This document shows, one piece after another, positions 8,234 to 16,576 of a stretch of 64,000 bases of DNA (position 1 is its first letter; every line of letters starts with the position of its first letter). Both the position numbers and the translations under genes were made by a program. The notes beneath the pieces were generated by a model. It saw nothing but the letters and a program-made list of their open reading frames with translations. It ran no database searches and was not told where the DNA came from. The stretch is from Thermobifida alba (GTDB taxonomy: Bacteria > Actinomycetota > Actinomycetes > Streptosporangiales > Streptosporangiaceae). The stretch lies in NCBI RefSeq assembly GCF_023208015.1, contig NZ_CP051627.1, positions 1,798,001 to 1,862,000 of the forward strand, read 5' to 3'.

Positions 8234-9390
8234 CCCCCGCCGCCGAACCCGTCCCGGTGGTCCTGGTCGGCGTCCACGGACACGGCCGCTCCCACCTGCG
8301 CAACCTGCGCCGTCTCAGCGAGGCGGGCCTGGTCAGGCTGGTGGGCGTGTGCGACTCCCGCCCCGTCCCCGACTCCGCCCTGGACGGCCTGGGACCGGTG
8401 CCCTACTCCCCCGACCTGTCCGACCTGCTGAAGACCACCGGTGCCGCGATCACCATCCTCGTCACCCCGATCCACACCCACCTGCCGCTGGCCCGGACCG
8501 CCCTCGACCACGGCTCCCACCTGCTGCTGGAGAAGCCCCCCACCGCGACCCTGGCCGAGTTCGACGAACTGTGCGCGGCCGTGGCCGCCTCCGGACTGGC
8601 CTGCCAGATCGGCTTCCAGAGCCTCGGCTCCTCCGCGGTGGCGGCGGTGCGCGCCCTCCTCGCCGACGGCGCGATCGGCGCGGTGCGCGGCATCGGCGGT
8701 GCGGGCACGTGGATCCGCACCTCGGCCTACTACGCGCGCGCCGCCTGGGCGGGCCGCCGCCGCCTGGACGGACGCGACGTGGTCGACGGCGCCCTGACCA
8801 ACCCCTTCGCGCACGCCATCGCCACCGCCCTGGCCGTCGCGGGCGCCGACCGGGAGGTGTCCGGCCCCGTCGAACTGGAACTGTTCCACGCCCACGACAT
8901 CGAGAGCGACGACACCTCGTGCGTGCGGCTGCACTCCCCCGACGGCACCCCGATCTCGGTGGCGGTCACCCTGTGCGCCGCCGAACACCGGCCGCCGCAC
9001 CTCGTGGTGCACGGCGAGACCGGGCGGATCGTCTTCGAGTACACCCTGGACCGCGTCACCCTCCACCGCGACGGCGCGGCCCCCGTCACCACCGAGCACT
9101 CCCGCACCGACCTGCTGGAGAACCTGGTGGCGCACGTCGTGCGGGGCGAACCGCTGCTGGTGCCGCCCGCCGCCACGCGCGGCTTCATGACCGTGCTGGA
9201 GGCGGTGCGGCGCGCCCCCGACCCCGCTCCCATCCCCGAATCGGCCCAGCAGGTGTCGGTCGACGCGGAGGGCACTCGGCGCGTGGTGTCCGGTGTCGAC
9301 GGGCTCGTCCACCGCAGCGCCGAACGGGTGGCCCTGTTCTCCGAGATCGGCGTCCCGTGGGCGCCCCCGACCACGGTGGTGGCCTCATGA
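8230..9390 (+). CDS. Gfo/Idh/MocA family oxidoreductase
   Basis: Second dehydrogenase of this family, 386 residues. The Rossmann segment is VVLVGVHGHGRSHLRNL near residues 9-25, the EKPPTATL motif lies near 98, and the substrate domain follows. GTG 8230 is the only in-frame start just ahead of the Rossmann strand; the open frame upstream is Arg-rich non-coding sequence. It heads a plus-strand operon: the next gene (PmoA-like) overlaps by ATGA, then comes an extended SDR. The operator at 8121-8134 lies upstream. The substrate is probably an acid sugar or its lactone, by context only. Confidence 0.87.
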   Translation: MTPAAEPVPVVLVGVHGHGRSHLRNLRRLSEAGLVRLVGVCDSRPVPDSALDGLGPVPYSPDLSDLLKTTGAAITILVTPIHTHLPLARTALDHGSHLLLEKPPTATLAEFDELCAAVAASGLACQIGFQSLGSSAVAAVRALLADGAIGAVRGIGGAGTWIRTSAYYARAAWAGRRRLDGRDVVDGALTNPFAHAIATALAVAGADREVSGPVELELFHAHDIESDDTSCVRLHSPDGTPISVAVTLCAAEHRPPHLVVHGETGRIVFEYTLDRVTLHRDGAAPVTTEHSRTDLLENLVAHVVRGEPLLVPPAATRGFMTVLEAVRRAPDPAPIPESAQQVSVDAEGTRRVVSGVDGLVHRSAERVALFSEIGVPWAPPTTVVAS

Positions 9391-10253
9391 CCTCTGCGAC
9401 CCCCTCCCCCCACTCCCCTGCGGCACTGTCGGTGCACGGCACGGTCGTCGCCCGGTACCACGACGGCTCGGACGTCGAACCGGTGCTCTCCCCCCGCCCC
9501 CACCTGCACCCGGTGCGCACCCTCGGCGGGACCGCCGTCACCGAGGTCCGCCCCGAGGACCACCGGCACCACCTGGGCGTGAGCGTCGCCGTGCCCGACG
9601 TGTCGGGCGTCAGCTTCTGGGGCGGACGCACCTTCACCCGCGACCGGGGCTCCGTGCTGCTGGACAACCACGGCCGCCAACAGCACCTGGAGTGGCTGGC
9701 CGTCGAGGACTCGCGGCTGGTGGAACTGCTGTCGTGGACCGGTCCGGACGGCACGGAACTGCTGCGCGAGGAGCGCACCTGGGCGGCCCGGCCGCTCGGC
9801 GACGGCGCGTGGGCGCTGGACGTCGTCACGCGGCTGCGCAACACCGGCGGCCGGGACCTGAGCATCGGCAGCCCCGCCACCAACGGGCGCCCCCGTGCCG
9901 GCTACGGCGGCTTCTTCTGGCGGGCCCCCGTCGCCGCCGACCCGCCGCGCGTCCTCGGCCCCGGTTCCGACTCCGAGGAGGAGCTGCACGGCTCGCGCGC
10001 CGACTGGCTGGCGCTGGCCGGGCGCTCCCCCGAGGGACGGGACTGGACCCTGGTGTTCTGCCAGGACGGCCCCGAACGCGACCCCTGGTTCCTGCGTGCC
10101 GCGGAGTACCCCGGCGTCGGTGCGGCGCTGGCCTGGGAGGAAAGGCTCCCGGTTCCGGCGGGCGGCGGTCTGGCGCGCCACGTGACCACCGTCGTCGCCG
10201 ACGGCCACCCCGACCCGGCTGCGCTGGCGGACGCGGCCCGGCACCGTCCCTGA
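9387..10253 (+). CDS. DUF6807 / PmoA-like family protein
   Basis: A 288-residue protein of the family annotated PmoA or DUF6807, which has no methane mono-oxygenase role in these bacteria. The features seen are HLHPVRTLGG, EDHRHHLGVSVAV with a His cluster near residues 55-62, SFWGGRTF, GYGGFFWRAP and the PWFLRAAEYPG end. These genes usually sit beside Gfo/Idh dehydrogenases in sugar loci, as here. It overlaps the upstream gene by four bases (ATGA). The function is unknown; a role in sugar binding or modification is inference from context. Confidence 0.82.
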   Translation: MTSATPSPHSPAALSVHGTVVARYHDGSDVEPVLSPRPHLHPVRTLGGTAVTEVRPEDHRHHLGVSVAVPDVSGVSFWGGRTFTRDRGSVLLDNHGRQQHLEWLAVEDSRLVELLSWTGPDGTELLREERTWAARPLGDGAWALDVVTRLRNTGGRDLSIGSPATNGRPRAGYGGFFWRAPVAADPPRVLGPGSDSEEELHGSRADWLALAGRSPEGRDWTLVFCQDGPERDPWFLRAAEYPGVGAALAWEERLPVPAGGGLARHVTTVVADGHPDPAALADAARHRP

Positions 10254-10278
10254 AGTCCTCGTCAGAAAGGCGATACCC

Positions 10279-11193
10279 ATGCGCGTCCTGGTCACCGGCG
10301 GTTCGGGGCGGCTCGGCCGCAGCGTCGTCGCGGTCCTGGCCGCACGCGGCCACGACGTCACCTCCGTCGACCTCACACCCGGCCCGCAGCCCGACGGAGT
10401 GCGCGGCGTGGTCGCGGACCTGCTCGACGACGACGCCCGCGCGGAGGTCTTCGAACGGGCCCGCCCCGAGGGGGTGGTCCACCTGGCGGGCATCGCGGTC
10501 CCGTTCGACCGCCCCGACCTGGAGACCCTCGACGTCAACACCCGGCTGGCCTGGGCGGTGCTCACCGCCGCGGTCGGCTGCGGCGCACGCTGCGCCGTGG
10601 CCGCCTCCAGCCCCACCGTCTTCGGGTACAACACCCCCTCCTGGCGCCCCCGCCACCTGCCCCTGGACGAGGAGCATCCGGTGGCGCCGTGGCACGCCTA
10701 CGGGTTGAGTAAGCTGATCATCGAGGAGACGGTACGTGCGGTGGCCCGCACCAGCGGAGACTGTGTGCTGGCGGCGGTGCGCCCCGGCTACGTGATCGCC
10801 CCCGAGGAGTGGGCGGGAGCCCCCACCCAGCAGGGGCACACCGTGGCCGAGCGCCTGGCCGACCCGGAACTGGCGGCGGCCTCGCTGTTCAACTACATCG
10901 ACGCCCGCGACGCGGCCGAACTGTTCGCGCTGATCCTGGAGCACCCCGAGCGGGTGGCGAACGGCCAGATCTTCCACGCCGTCGCCGAGGACGCGCTGGC
11001 CGCCCGACCGCTGAGCGAGCTGCTGCCGCGGTTCCACCCCGCGACCGCGGGACTGGCCGACGTGCTGTCCGACGGCAGGGCGGCGTTCAGTTCGGCGGCG
11101 GCCCGCCGGGCCCTGGGCTGGCAGCCCAGGAGGCACTGGCGTACCGAACTGCGGCAGAACGCACAGGGCGAAGCCGGTGGCGCGGATTCCTGA
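10279..11193 (+). CDS. NAD-dependent epimerase/dehydratase (extended SDR), possible uronate dehydrogenase
   Basis: A 304-residue extended short-chain dehydrogenase. The nucleotide-binding motif TGGSGRLG is at residues 6-13, the catalytic Ser region at AASSPTVFGY, and YGLSK supplies the Tyr-x-x-x-Lys pair near residue 149. ATG 10279 follows AGAAAGG. Uronate dehydrogenases belong to this fold and fit a locus with KdgD and semialdehyde dehydrogenase, where the enzyme would make the aldarolactone from glucuronate or galacturonate. UDP-sugar epimerase-like or other sugar dehydrogenase roles are equally possible on sequence alone. Confidence 0.8.
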   Translation: MRVLVTGGSGRLGRSVVAVLAARGHDVTSVDLTPGPQPDGVRGVVADLLDDDARAEVFERARPEGVVHLAGIAVPFDRPDLETLDVNTRLAWAVLTAAVGCGARCAVAASSPTVFGYNTPSWRPRHLPLDEEHPVAPWHAYGLSKLIIEETVRAVARTSGDCVLAAVRPGYVIAPEEWAGAPTQQGHTVAERLADPELAAASLFNYIDARDAAELFALILEHPERVANGQIFHAVAEDALAARPLSELLPRFHPATAGLADVLSDGRAAFSSAAARRALGWQPRRHWRTELRQNAQGEAGGADS

Positions 11194-11221
11194 ACCGCCG
11201 CCGCTGCCCTACGATCGGAAA

Positions 11222-11235
11222 GGAAAGAGTTTTCC
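11222..11235. promoter_or_regulatory. LacI-type operator 4, probable autoregulatory site
   Basis: GGAAAGAGTTTTCC, with AGGAAA/TTTCCT arms, ends two bases before the GTG start of the LacI gene. It differs from the other sites at the central CG. A site here would also cover the ribosome site, so a bound repressor would block its own expression. Inferred from position. Confidence 0.45.
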
Positions 11236-11237
11236 TG

Positions 11238-12299
11238 GTGGCACGCAGCGGAAAGGGCGACGGGGTGGGATCCGGTTACGTGACACTGGAGCAGGTGGCC
11301 AAGCATGCCGGGGTCTCCCTGGCGACCGCGTCCCGCGTGATCAACGGGAGCACCCGGCAGGTCGGTGAGAAACTGCGGGAGCGGGTCACCGCCAGCGCCC
11401 GTGAACTGGGCTACCTCGCCAACGCCTCGGCGCAGACGCTGGCCCGCAACACCAGTTCGCTGGTGGGGCTCATCGTGCACGACATCGCCGACCCCTACTT
11501 CTCCAGCATCGCCGCCGGGGTGACCCGCCGTGCCGAGGACGAGGGCCTGGTGGTGGTGCTGGGCACCACCGGACGCGCCCCGCAGCGCGAGGTACAACTG
11601 CTGGCGACCCTGCGCGCGCACCGCGCCCGCGCGGTGGTGCTGGTGGGCAGCCGCACGATCGACGAGGAGAGCACCCGCAGGCTGGCCGACGAGATCCGGA
11701 TCTTCACCAAGCAGGGTGGACGGGTCGCCTGCGTGTCGCAGGAGGGGCTGCCCGCGGACACGGTGGTGCCCGACAACCGCAACGGCGCCGCCGCGCTGGC
11801 CCGCCACCTCATCGACCAGGGGCACCGCAAGTTCGCGATCCTGGCCGGCCCCACCGACCTGTGCGCGGCGCGCGACCGGTTGGACGGGTTCCACTCGGCC
11901 CTGTCGAGCGCGGGCATCGAACTCGCCTACCACAACGTGGTGCACGGCGCGTTCACCCGCGACGGGGGGTACGAGTCGACCCGGCGGCTGATGGCCGCGG
12001 GCACGGACGCGACCTGCCTGTTCGCGGTCAACGACGTCATGGCCACCGGTGCGATGGCGGCCCTGCGCGACCTGGGGCTGCGGGTGCCGGGCGACCTGTC
12101 GGTGGCGGGGTTCGACGACATCCCCACGCTGCGTGACCTCACCCCGGCTCTGACCACGGTGCGGCTGCCCCTGGAGCGGATGGGCGAGGAGGCGGCCCGC
12201 TTGGCCCTGGACGAGGAGACGCCCGAGGAACCCCGGGTGGTCGCGGTCGACGGCGAGGTCATCGCCAGGGAGAGCACCGCCCCGCCGACCCGGAGCTGA
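11238..12299 (+). CDS. LacI family transcriptional regulator
   Basis: A 353-residue repressor. The helix-turn-helix and hinge are seen at residues 15-65 (VTLEQVAKHAGVSLATASRVING through ELGYLANASAQTLA), followed by a periplasmic-binding-protein-like sensor domain (SLVGLIVHDIADPYFSSI, FAVNDVMATGAMAALRDLG, VAGFDDIPTLRDLTPALTTVR). The start is GTG at 11238; other GTG codons at residues 8-15 are possible. It sits at the end of the Gfo/Idh-PmoA-SDR operon and is the best candidate to bind the GGNAAGCGCTTTCC-type sites across the island. The inducer is probably the imported sugar or an intermediate. Confidence 0.9.
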   Translation: MARSGKGDGVGSGYVTLEQVAKHAGVSLATASRVINGSTRQVGEKLRERVTASARELGYLANASAQTLARNTSSLVGLIVHDIADPYFSSIAAGVTRRAEDEGLVVVLGTTGRAPQREVQLLATLRAHRARAVVLVGSRTIDEESTRRLADEIRIFTKQGGRVACVSQEGLPADTVVPDNRNGAAALARHLIDQGHRKFAILAGPTDLCAARDRLDGFHSALSSAGIELAYHNVVHGAFTRDGGYESTRRLMAAGTDATCLFAVNDVMATGAMAALRDLGLRVPGDLSVAGFDDIPTLRDLTPALTTVRLPLERMGEEAARLALDEETPEEPRVVAVDGEVIARESTAPPTRS

Positions 12300-12334
12300 T
12301 GTCCCCGCACCCTCCGCGTTCTCGTTCCGTTCTC

Positions 12335-12372
12335 GGCCGAGGGCCCCGGTCCACCGACCGGGGCCCTCGGCC
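12335..12372 (+). terminator. Hairpin terminator after lacI-type gene
   Basis: Perfect 16-bp stem (12335-12350 with 12357-12372) and 6-base loop, 36 bases after the LacI gene's stop. It separates the LacI unit from the GntR-led operon. Confidence 0.7.
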
Positions 12373-12518
12373 GTGGTGTGTCACGGCCACCGTTCCCGGC
12401 CCGCTCTCCGTCACCTCCGCCACCCGCCGCCGTGTTCGGTATCCGGCGGATTCCCCGTGCCAGCCGACGTTTTCGGTTTCTGCTGCCGCTCAGACGAAGA
12501 AAACCGTACCCCGGTGAT

Positions 12519-12567
12519 TTGACGCGCTTCACCCCCGTGCTTCAATCTGTTAACTGTCAACGGTTAA
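12519..12567 (+). promoter_or_regulatory. Promoter and GntR-type operator
   Basis: TTGACG (12519-12524) and TTCAAT (12541-12546), 16 bases apart, resemble a sigma-70 promoter. Just downstream, an 18-base imperfect palindrome (12550-12567, TTAAC...GTTAA, 7 of 9 positions paired) ends 13 bases before the GntR start. The likely reading is autorepression of the operon by its own GntR/FCD product. Confidence 0.55.
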
Positions 12568-12580
12568 CCGAAGGGAAACG

Positions 12581-13261
12581 ATGTCGGAGATCCTGCCCAT
12601 CAGGCCGCAGGCGCTGGGAGACCAGGTCGCCAGCGAGCTTCGACGCATGATCATCACCGGCCGCTACGCTCCGGGAACCTCACTGGTGGAAAGCCACCTG
12701 GCCGAGAAGTTCAACCTGAGCCGCGGCCCGATCCGCGACGCTCTCAAGACGCTGGCCGCCGAGGGGCTCGTCGACACCAACCGCCGCAGCGCCACCGTCG
12801 TGGGACTCAGCGGCGCCGACATCGACGAACTGTTCTCCCTGCGTGAGGCGATGGAACGGCTCGCCCTCGACATCGCGCTGGGCCGGAACCGCGCGGGCCT
12901 CACCGACGGACTGCGGCGTGCACTGCATGAGATGCGCCGCGCCGCCGAGGACCGCGACCCCACCGCCTTCACAGCGGCCGACCTGCGTTTCCACTCGGTC
13001 TTCTACGAGGCCGCCGAGCACCGCAGGCTGGGCGACGTGTGGGCGCAGTACCGGCCCACCATCGAGATGCTGCTGCTCGCGTCCAACGAGCGCTACACGG
13101 ATCTCACCCCCTCGGTCAGGGCGCACGAACTGCTGGCCCGCCTGGTCGAGGAGGGGGACACCGAGGCCGTGTTCGCCGAGCTGCACGAGCACCTGGACAA
13201 CGCCAGACGCAGACTCCGCAAGCCCTACGCCGAGCAGGAGGCGACTCCGGAACAGGAGTAG
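12581..13261 (+). CDS. GntR family regulator (FCD domain)
   Basis: A 226-residue repressor of the FadR/FCD branch. The winged helix spans residues 10-70 (LGDQVASELRRMIITG, HLAEKFNLSRGPIRDAL, AAEGLVDTN). The C-terminal all-helical FCD domain carries likely metal/ligand residues in DLRFHSVFYEAA and HELLARL...HLDNARR. The ATG has a GAAGGGAA site. It heads the tctCBA-dapA-dhaKL operon, and a palindrome at 12550-12567 lies directly upstream. Members of this group sense organic or sugar acids, which fits the transporter downstream. Confidence 0.9.
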   Translation: MSEILPIRPQALGDQVASELRRMIITGRYAPGTSLVESHLAEKFNLSRGPIRDALKTLAAEGLVDTNRRSATVVGLSGADIDELFSLREAMERLALDIALGRNRAGLTDGLRRALHEMRRAAEDRDPTAFTAADLRFHSVFYEAAEHRRLGDVWAQYRPTIEMLLLASNERYTDLTPSVRAHELLARLVEEGDTEAVFAELHEHLDNARRRLRKPYAEQEATPEQE

Positions 13262-13380
13262 CGGCCCCGCCCGCACAACGCCCCCACAAGGGGCACATCC
13301 GCCCTAACACCTCCCATCATCCGATCTTTGCCCACAACCGCACAGCGACCACAGCAACTCTTCACACCGAAGGAGGCGTC

Positions 13381-14358
13381 ATGCGCCCCACCACCCTGCG
13401 CACCGTGGGCGGTGTCTTCGCCCTGGCCGCCCTCGTGGCCACCGCGGGCTGCGCCGACCGCGGCGCGGTCACCGAGGACGCCGCTGACTACCCCAGCAAG
13501 GACCTCACCCTCATCGTCCCCTACCAGGCCGGGGGCGCCTCCGACCTGGCTGCCCGAACCCTCGCCGACCAGATGGAGCAGCACCTCGACGCCAGCATCA
13601 TCGTGGAGAACCGCACCGGCGGCGCGGGATCGGTGGGGCTGCAGCACCTGGCTAACGCGCCCGCCGACGGCTACACCATCGGTTACCTGCCGGTGGAGAC
13701 GGTCATGCTGGGCTTCCAGGGCTACGACGTCGACCCGGCCGACTACGACCTGATCGGCCAGATGGTGTCGGTCCCGGCGACCGTCGCCGTCCCCGCCGAC
13801 AGCCCCTACGAAACCCTCGACGACCTGGTCCAGGCCGCCGAGGAGGACCCCGGCACGATCACCGTCTCCAACTCCGGCGCCGGCTCCATCTGGGAGGCCA
13901 CCACCACGGCCCTGGGCGAGGCCACCGGCACCGAGTTCAAGCCGGTTCCCTTCGACGGCGGCGCGCCCGCCGTGACCGCCGCCATCGGCGGCGAGGTCGA
14001 CGCGGTCATCGCCGGAATCTCCGAGACCGCGCCCGCCCACGCCGAGGGGCAGCTCCGCGTCCTGGCGGTGTTCGACGAGGAACCGTCGGCGTCGCTGGCC
14101 GACGTGCCCACCGCCGCCGAGGAGGGCGTGGACGTCGTCATGGGCGGCTGGGGCGGCATCGGCGCTCCCGCCGGAATCCCCGCCGAGGTGCAGCAGGCCC
14201 TGGAGGAGGCGTTCACCGCCGCTGCCTCCTCCGAGGAGTTCACCGCGATCATCACCGACTCCGGCAACATCCCGGTCAACGTCCCCGCCGACGAGTTCGC
14301 CTCGTTCGTGGAGAGCGAGACCCAGCGCTTCGAGGGCCTCCTGAGCGACCAGGGCTGA
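13381..14358 (+). CDS. TctC-type tricarboxylate transporter binding protein
   Basis: Substrate-binding lipoprotein of a tripartite tricarboxylate transporter (Bug family), 325 residues. It has a signal peptide with lipobox ATAGC (Cys at 24), then the family pattern LTLIVPYQAGGASDLAART, the ENRTGGAGSVG loop and VMGGWGGIGAPAGIPAEV. GAAGGAGG precedes the ATG. It works with the TctB and TctA membrane proteins encoded next, powered by the ion gradient. The substrate is probably a carboxylated sugar or organic acid; known relatives take up citrate, terephthalate or aldarates. Confidence 0.92.
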   Translation: MRPTTLRTVGGVFALAALVATAGCADRGAVTEDAADYPSKDLTLIVPYQAGGASDLAARTLADQMEQHLDASIIVENRTGGAGSVGLQHLANAPADGYTIGYLPVETVMLGFQGYDVDPADYDLIGQMVSVPATVAVPADSPYETLDDLVQAAEEDPGTITVSNSGAGSIWEATTTALGEATGTEFKPVPFDGGAPAVTAAIGGEVDAVIAGISETAPAHAEGQLRVLAVFDEEPSASLADVPTAAEEGVDVVMGGWGGIGAPAGIPAEVQQALEEAFTAAASSEEFTAIITDSGNIPVNVPADEFASFVESETQRFEGLLSDQG

Positions 14359-14364
14359 CCTGCG

Positions 14365-14868
14365 TTGTCCACAGCACCCGTTCCCGAGACCGGCGGGCCG
14401 TCCCCCGTGGTGGCGGCCCGCCCCTCCACACCGCTGCGTGAACTGGTCCCGGCGCTGGCCGGGGCCGCCGTGGCCGTCGGCGCCCTGGCGCTGGCGACCC
14501 AGGTCCCGGAGAAGACCGGACTGACCAGTTTCAGCCCACGCTGGTGGCCGGAGGCGCTGGCGTACCTGCTGCTGGGGCTGAGCGTCCTGCACGCCGCGCT
14601 GGCGCTGCTGCGTCCCCGCTCCGCCGAGGAACTCCCCGACGCGGCCAACCGCGCCGGGGTGCTCCGCCTGACCGCGATGCTGCTGTCGATCCTCGGCTAC
14701 GGGGTCCTCTGGTACTTCGTGGACTTCCGGGTCTCCACCGCCGTGCTGCTCGTGGCACTGGTCTACCTGGGCGGCGGCCGCGGCTGGAAGGCGCTGCTCG
14801 TCTTCCCCGCCGTGGTCACCGCCGTCCTCTACCTGCTGTTCGGCGTACTGCTGAGGGTCCCGATCTGA
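14365..14868 (+). CDS. TctB-type small transporter subunit
   Basis: A 167-residue membrane protein with four predicted hydrophobic segments (LVPALAGAAVAVGALAL, WWPEALAYLLLGLSVLHAALALL, RLTAMLLSILGYGVLWYF, TAVLLVALVYLG...TAVLYLLFGVLL). This is the small membrane subunit of the tripartite tricarboxylate transporter. The start appears to be TTG at 14365, six bases after the TctC stop. Its stop overlaps the first base of the next short frame. Confidence 0.86.
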   Translation: MSTAPVPETGGPSPVVAARPSTPLRELVPALAGAAVAVGALALATQVPEKTGLTSFSPRWWPEALAYLLLGLSVLHAALALLRPRSAEELPDAANRAGVLRLTAMLLSILGYGVLWYFVDFRVSTAVLLVALVYLGGGRGWKALLVFPAVVTAVLYLLFGVLLRVPI

Positions 14869-15050
14869 TGCGCCTGCCACGTCCGCGAGTGCCCGCCCCG
14901 CCCTCCGGTGGGGCCCCGTCGACCGCTTCGGCCGCCCCGGCGGGCCGCTGCCCGTCGCCGCCCCCGCACACCCGTCCCGCATCCCGGAGAGGAGGGAGGG
15001 GACCGTTCCCGCGGCCCACAGCCGACCGGGCGGCCCCGACGATCCGATGA
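14868..15050 (+). CDS. Short Pro/Arg-rich frame bridging tctB and tctA
   Basis: A 60-residue frame that overlaps the tctB stop by one base (TGATG) and the tctA start by four (ATGA). The product is Pro/Arg/Ala-rich with no recognisable domain. There is no ribosome site close to tctA, so ribosomes finishing this frame may initiate tctA. It could be a real translational bridge or simply a spacer that happens to be open. Confidence 0.35.
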   Translation: MRLPRPRVPAPPSGGAPSTASAAPAGRCPSPPPHTRPASRRGGRGPFPRPTADRAAPTIR

Positions 15051-16549
15051 GTCCTCTCGTCGAAGGCTTCAGCTCGCTGCTGGACCCCGCCGTGCTGCTG
15101 TGCATCGCGGTGGGAGCCGTGCTGGGCATGCTCGTCGGCGCCTTCCCCGGGGTCACTGCGACCATGGCGGTGGCCCTGGCCAGCGGCTTCACCCTGGCCA
15201 TGGACCCGCTGCCGGGCCTGGCCGTGCTGCTGACCATCTACGTGTCCTCCAACTTCGGCGACCGGGTCCCCGCGATCCTGGTCAACACCCCGGGCACCCC
15301 CGCGTCCATCGCCACCACCTTCGACGGCTACGCGATGGCCAAACAGGGCAGGGCCGGGCTGGCGCTGACCGCGTCGGCGTTCGCCTCCGCGATCGGCACG
15401 TTCGCCGGCCTGCTGCTGCTGATGGTCGCGGCCATCCCGCTGTCGCGGCTGGCGCTGCAGTTCGGCCCCGCCGAGATGTTCGCCCTGGTCGTCTTCGGTC
15501 TGACCATGATGATCGGGGTCTCGGGCGGCCGCATCGTCAAGGGCCTCATGGCCGGCGCGCTGGGACTACTGCTGGGCACGGTGGGCCGCGACCCCATCAC
15601 CGGCGACCCCCGCTTCACCTTCGGTGTCCTGGAACTGTCCGACGGCGTCCCGTTCATCGCCGCCATCATCGGCCTGTTCGGCATCGCCGAGGTCTTCGAC
15701 CAGATCCTCACCCACCGCGCCGACAGCGGCGTCACGCCGATCACCCAGTTCGGCAAGTGGTTCCCCAGCCGCTCCGACTGGCGCACCATGATCAAACCGC
15801 TGGCCGTGGGCAGCGGCGTGGGCGGTGTGGTCGGCGTGGTGCCCGCCACCGGCGGCGACATCGCCGGCATCCTCGCCTGGGACCAGGCGCGACGCGCCTC
15901 CAAGCACCCGGAGAAGTTCGGCAGGGGCTCCCTGGAGGGCCTCACCGCCGCCGACACCGCCTCCAACGCCACCCTGGGCGGCTCCACGACCACCTCGTTG
16001 GCCCTCGGCATCCCCGGCGACTCGGTGATGGCCGTGATGATCGGCTCCATGATCGTCTGGGGCATCCAACCCGGACCGTCGCTGTTCACCAACAGACCGG
16101 AACTGGTCTACAGCATCGCCGGAATCATGATCACCGCCACGCTGCTGGCCCTGGGGCTGAGCCTGCTGCGCATGCGCGGCGTCGCCAAACTCCTCGACCT
16201 GCCGCGCCACTTCCTGTGGACGGTCATCCTGATCTTCTGCATGGTGGGCACCTACGCCGTCAACAACAGCGTCTTCGACGTGGGCGTGATGCTGCTCTTC
16301 GGTCTCGTCGGCCTGTTCCTGCGGCGCTTCTCCGTCCCGGCCGGCCCGGTCGTGCTCGGCCTGCTGCTGGGCAAACTCGCCGAGAGCAACCTGCGCCGCG
16401 CCCTGGAGATCGGCGGTGTGTCCAACATCCTGACCAGCCCGCTCGCCATGGCGATCCTGACGGTGAGCCTGCTGGCCCTCCTGGCCCCGCCGCTGCGCGC
16501 CGCGTGGAAACGCCGCCGCCCCGCCGAAACCGCCGCCCCCTCCCCCTGA
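15047..16549 (+). CDS. TctA-type tricarboxylate transporter permease
   Basis: Large membrane subunit of the tripartite tricarboxylate transporter, 500 residues with about ten to twelve membrane segments. The family signatures are seen: GAFPGVTATMAVALASGFT near residues 32-50, STFGDR-like SSNFGDRVPAILVNTPGTP, the second repeat GGVVGVVPATGGDIAGILAWDQARR near 260, and TASNATLGGSTTTSLALGIPGDS. ATG 15047 gives the usual N-terminus although it lacks a nearby Shine-Dalgarno sequence. Confidence 0.92.
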   Translation: MSPLVEGFSSLLDPAVLLCIAVGAVLGMLVGAFPGVTATMAVALASGFTLAMDPLPGLAVLLTIYVSSNFGDRVPAILVNTPGTPASIATTFDGYAMAKQGRAGLALTASAFASAIGTFAGLLLLMVAAIPLSRLALQFGPAEMFALVVFGLTMMIGVSGGRIVKGLMAGALGLLLGTVGRDPITGDPRFTFGVLELSDGVPFIAAIIGLFGIAEVFDQILTHRADSGVTPITQFGKWFPSRSDWRTMIKPLAVGSGVGGVVGVVPATGGDIAGILAWDQARRASKHPEKFGRGSLEGLTAADTASNATLGGSTTTSLALGIPGDSVMAVMIGSMIVWGIQPGPSLFTNRPELVYSIAGIMITATLLALGLSLLRMRGVAKLLDLPRHFLWTVILIFCMVGTYAVNNSVFDVGVMLLFGLVGLFLRRFSVPAGPVVLGLLLGKLAESNLRRALEIGGVSNILTSPLAMAILTVSLLALLAPPLRAAWKRRRPAETAAPSP

Positions 16550-16576
16550 TCCCCTGCCGACCCGAGGAGACCGCGC

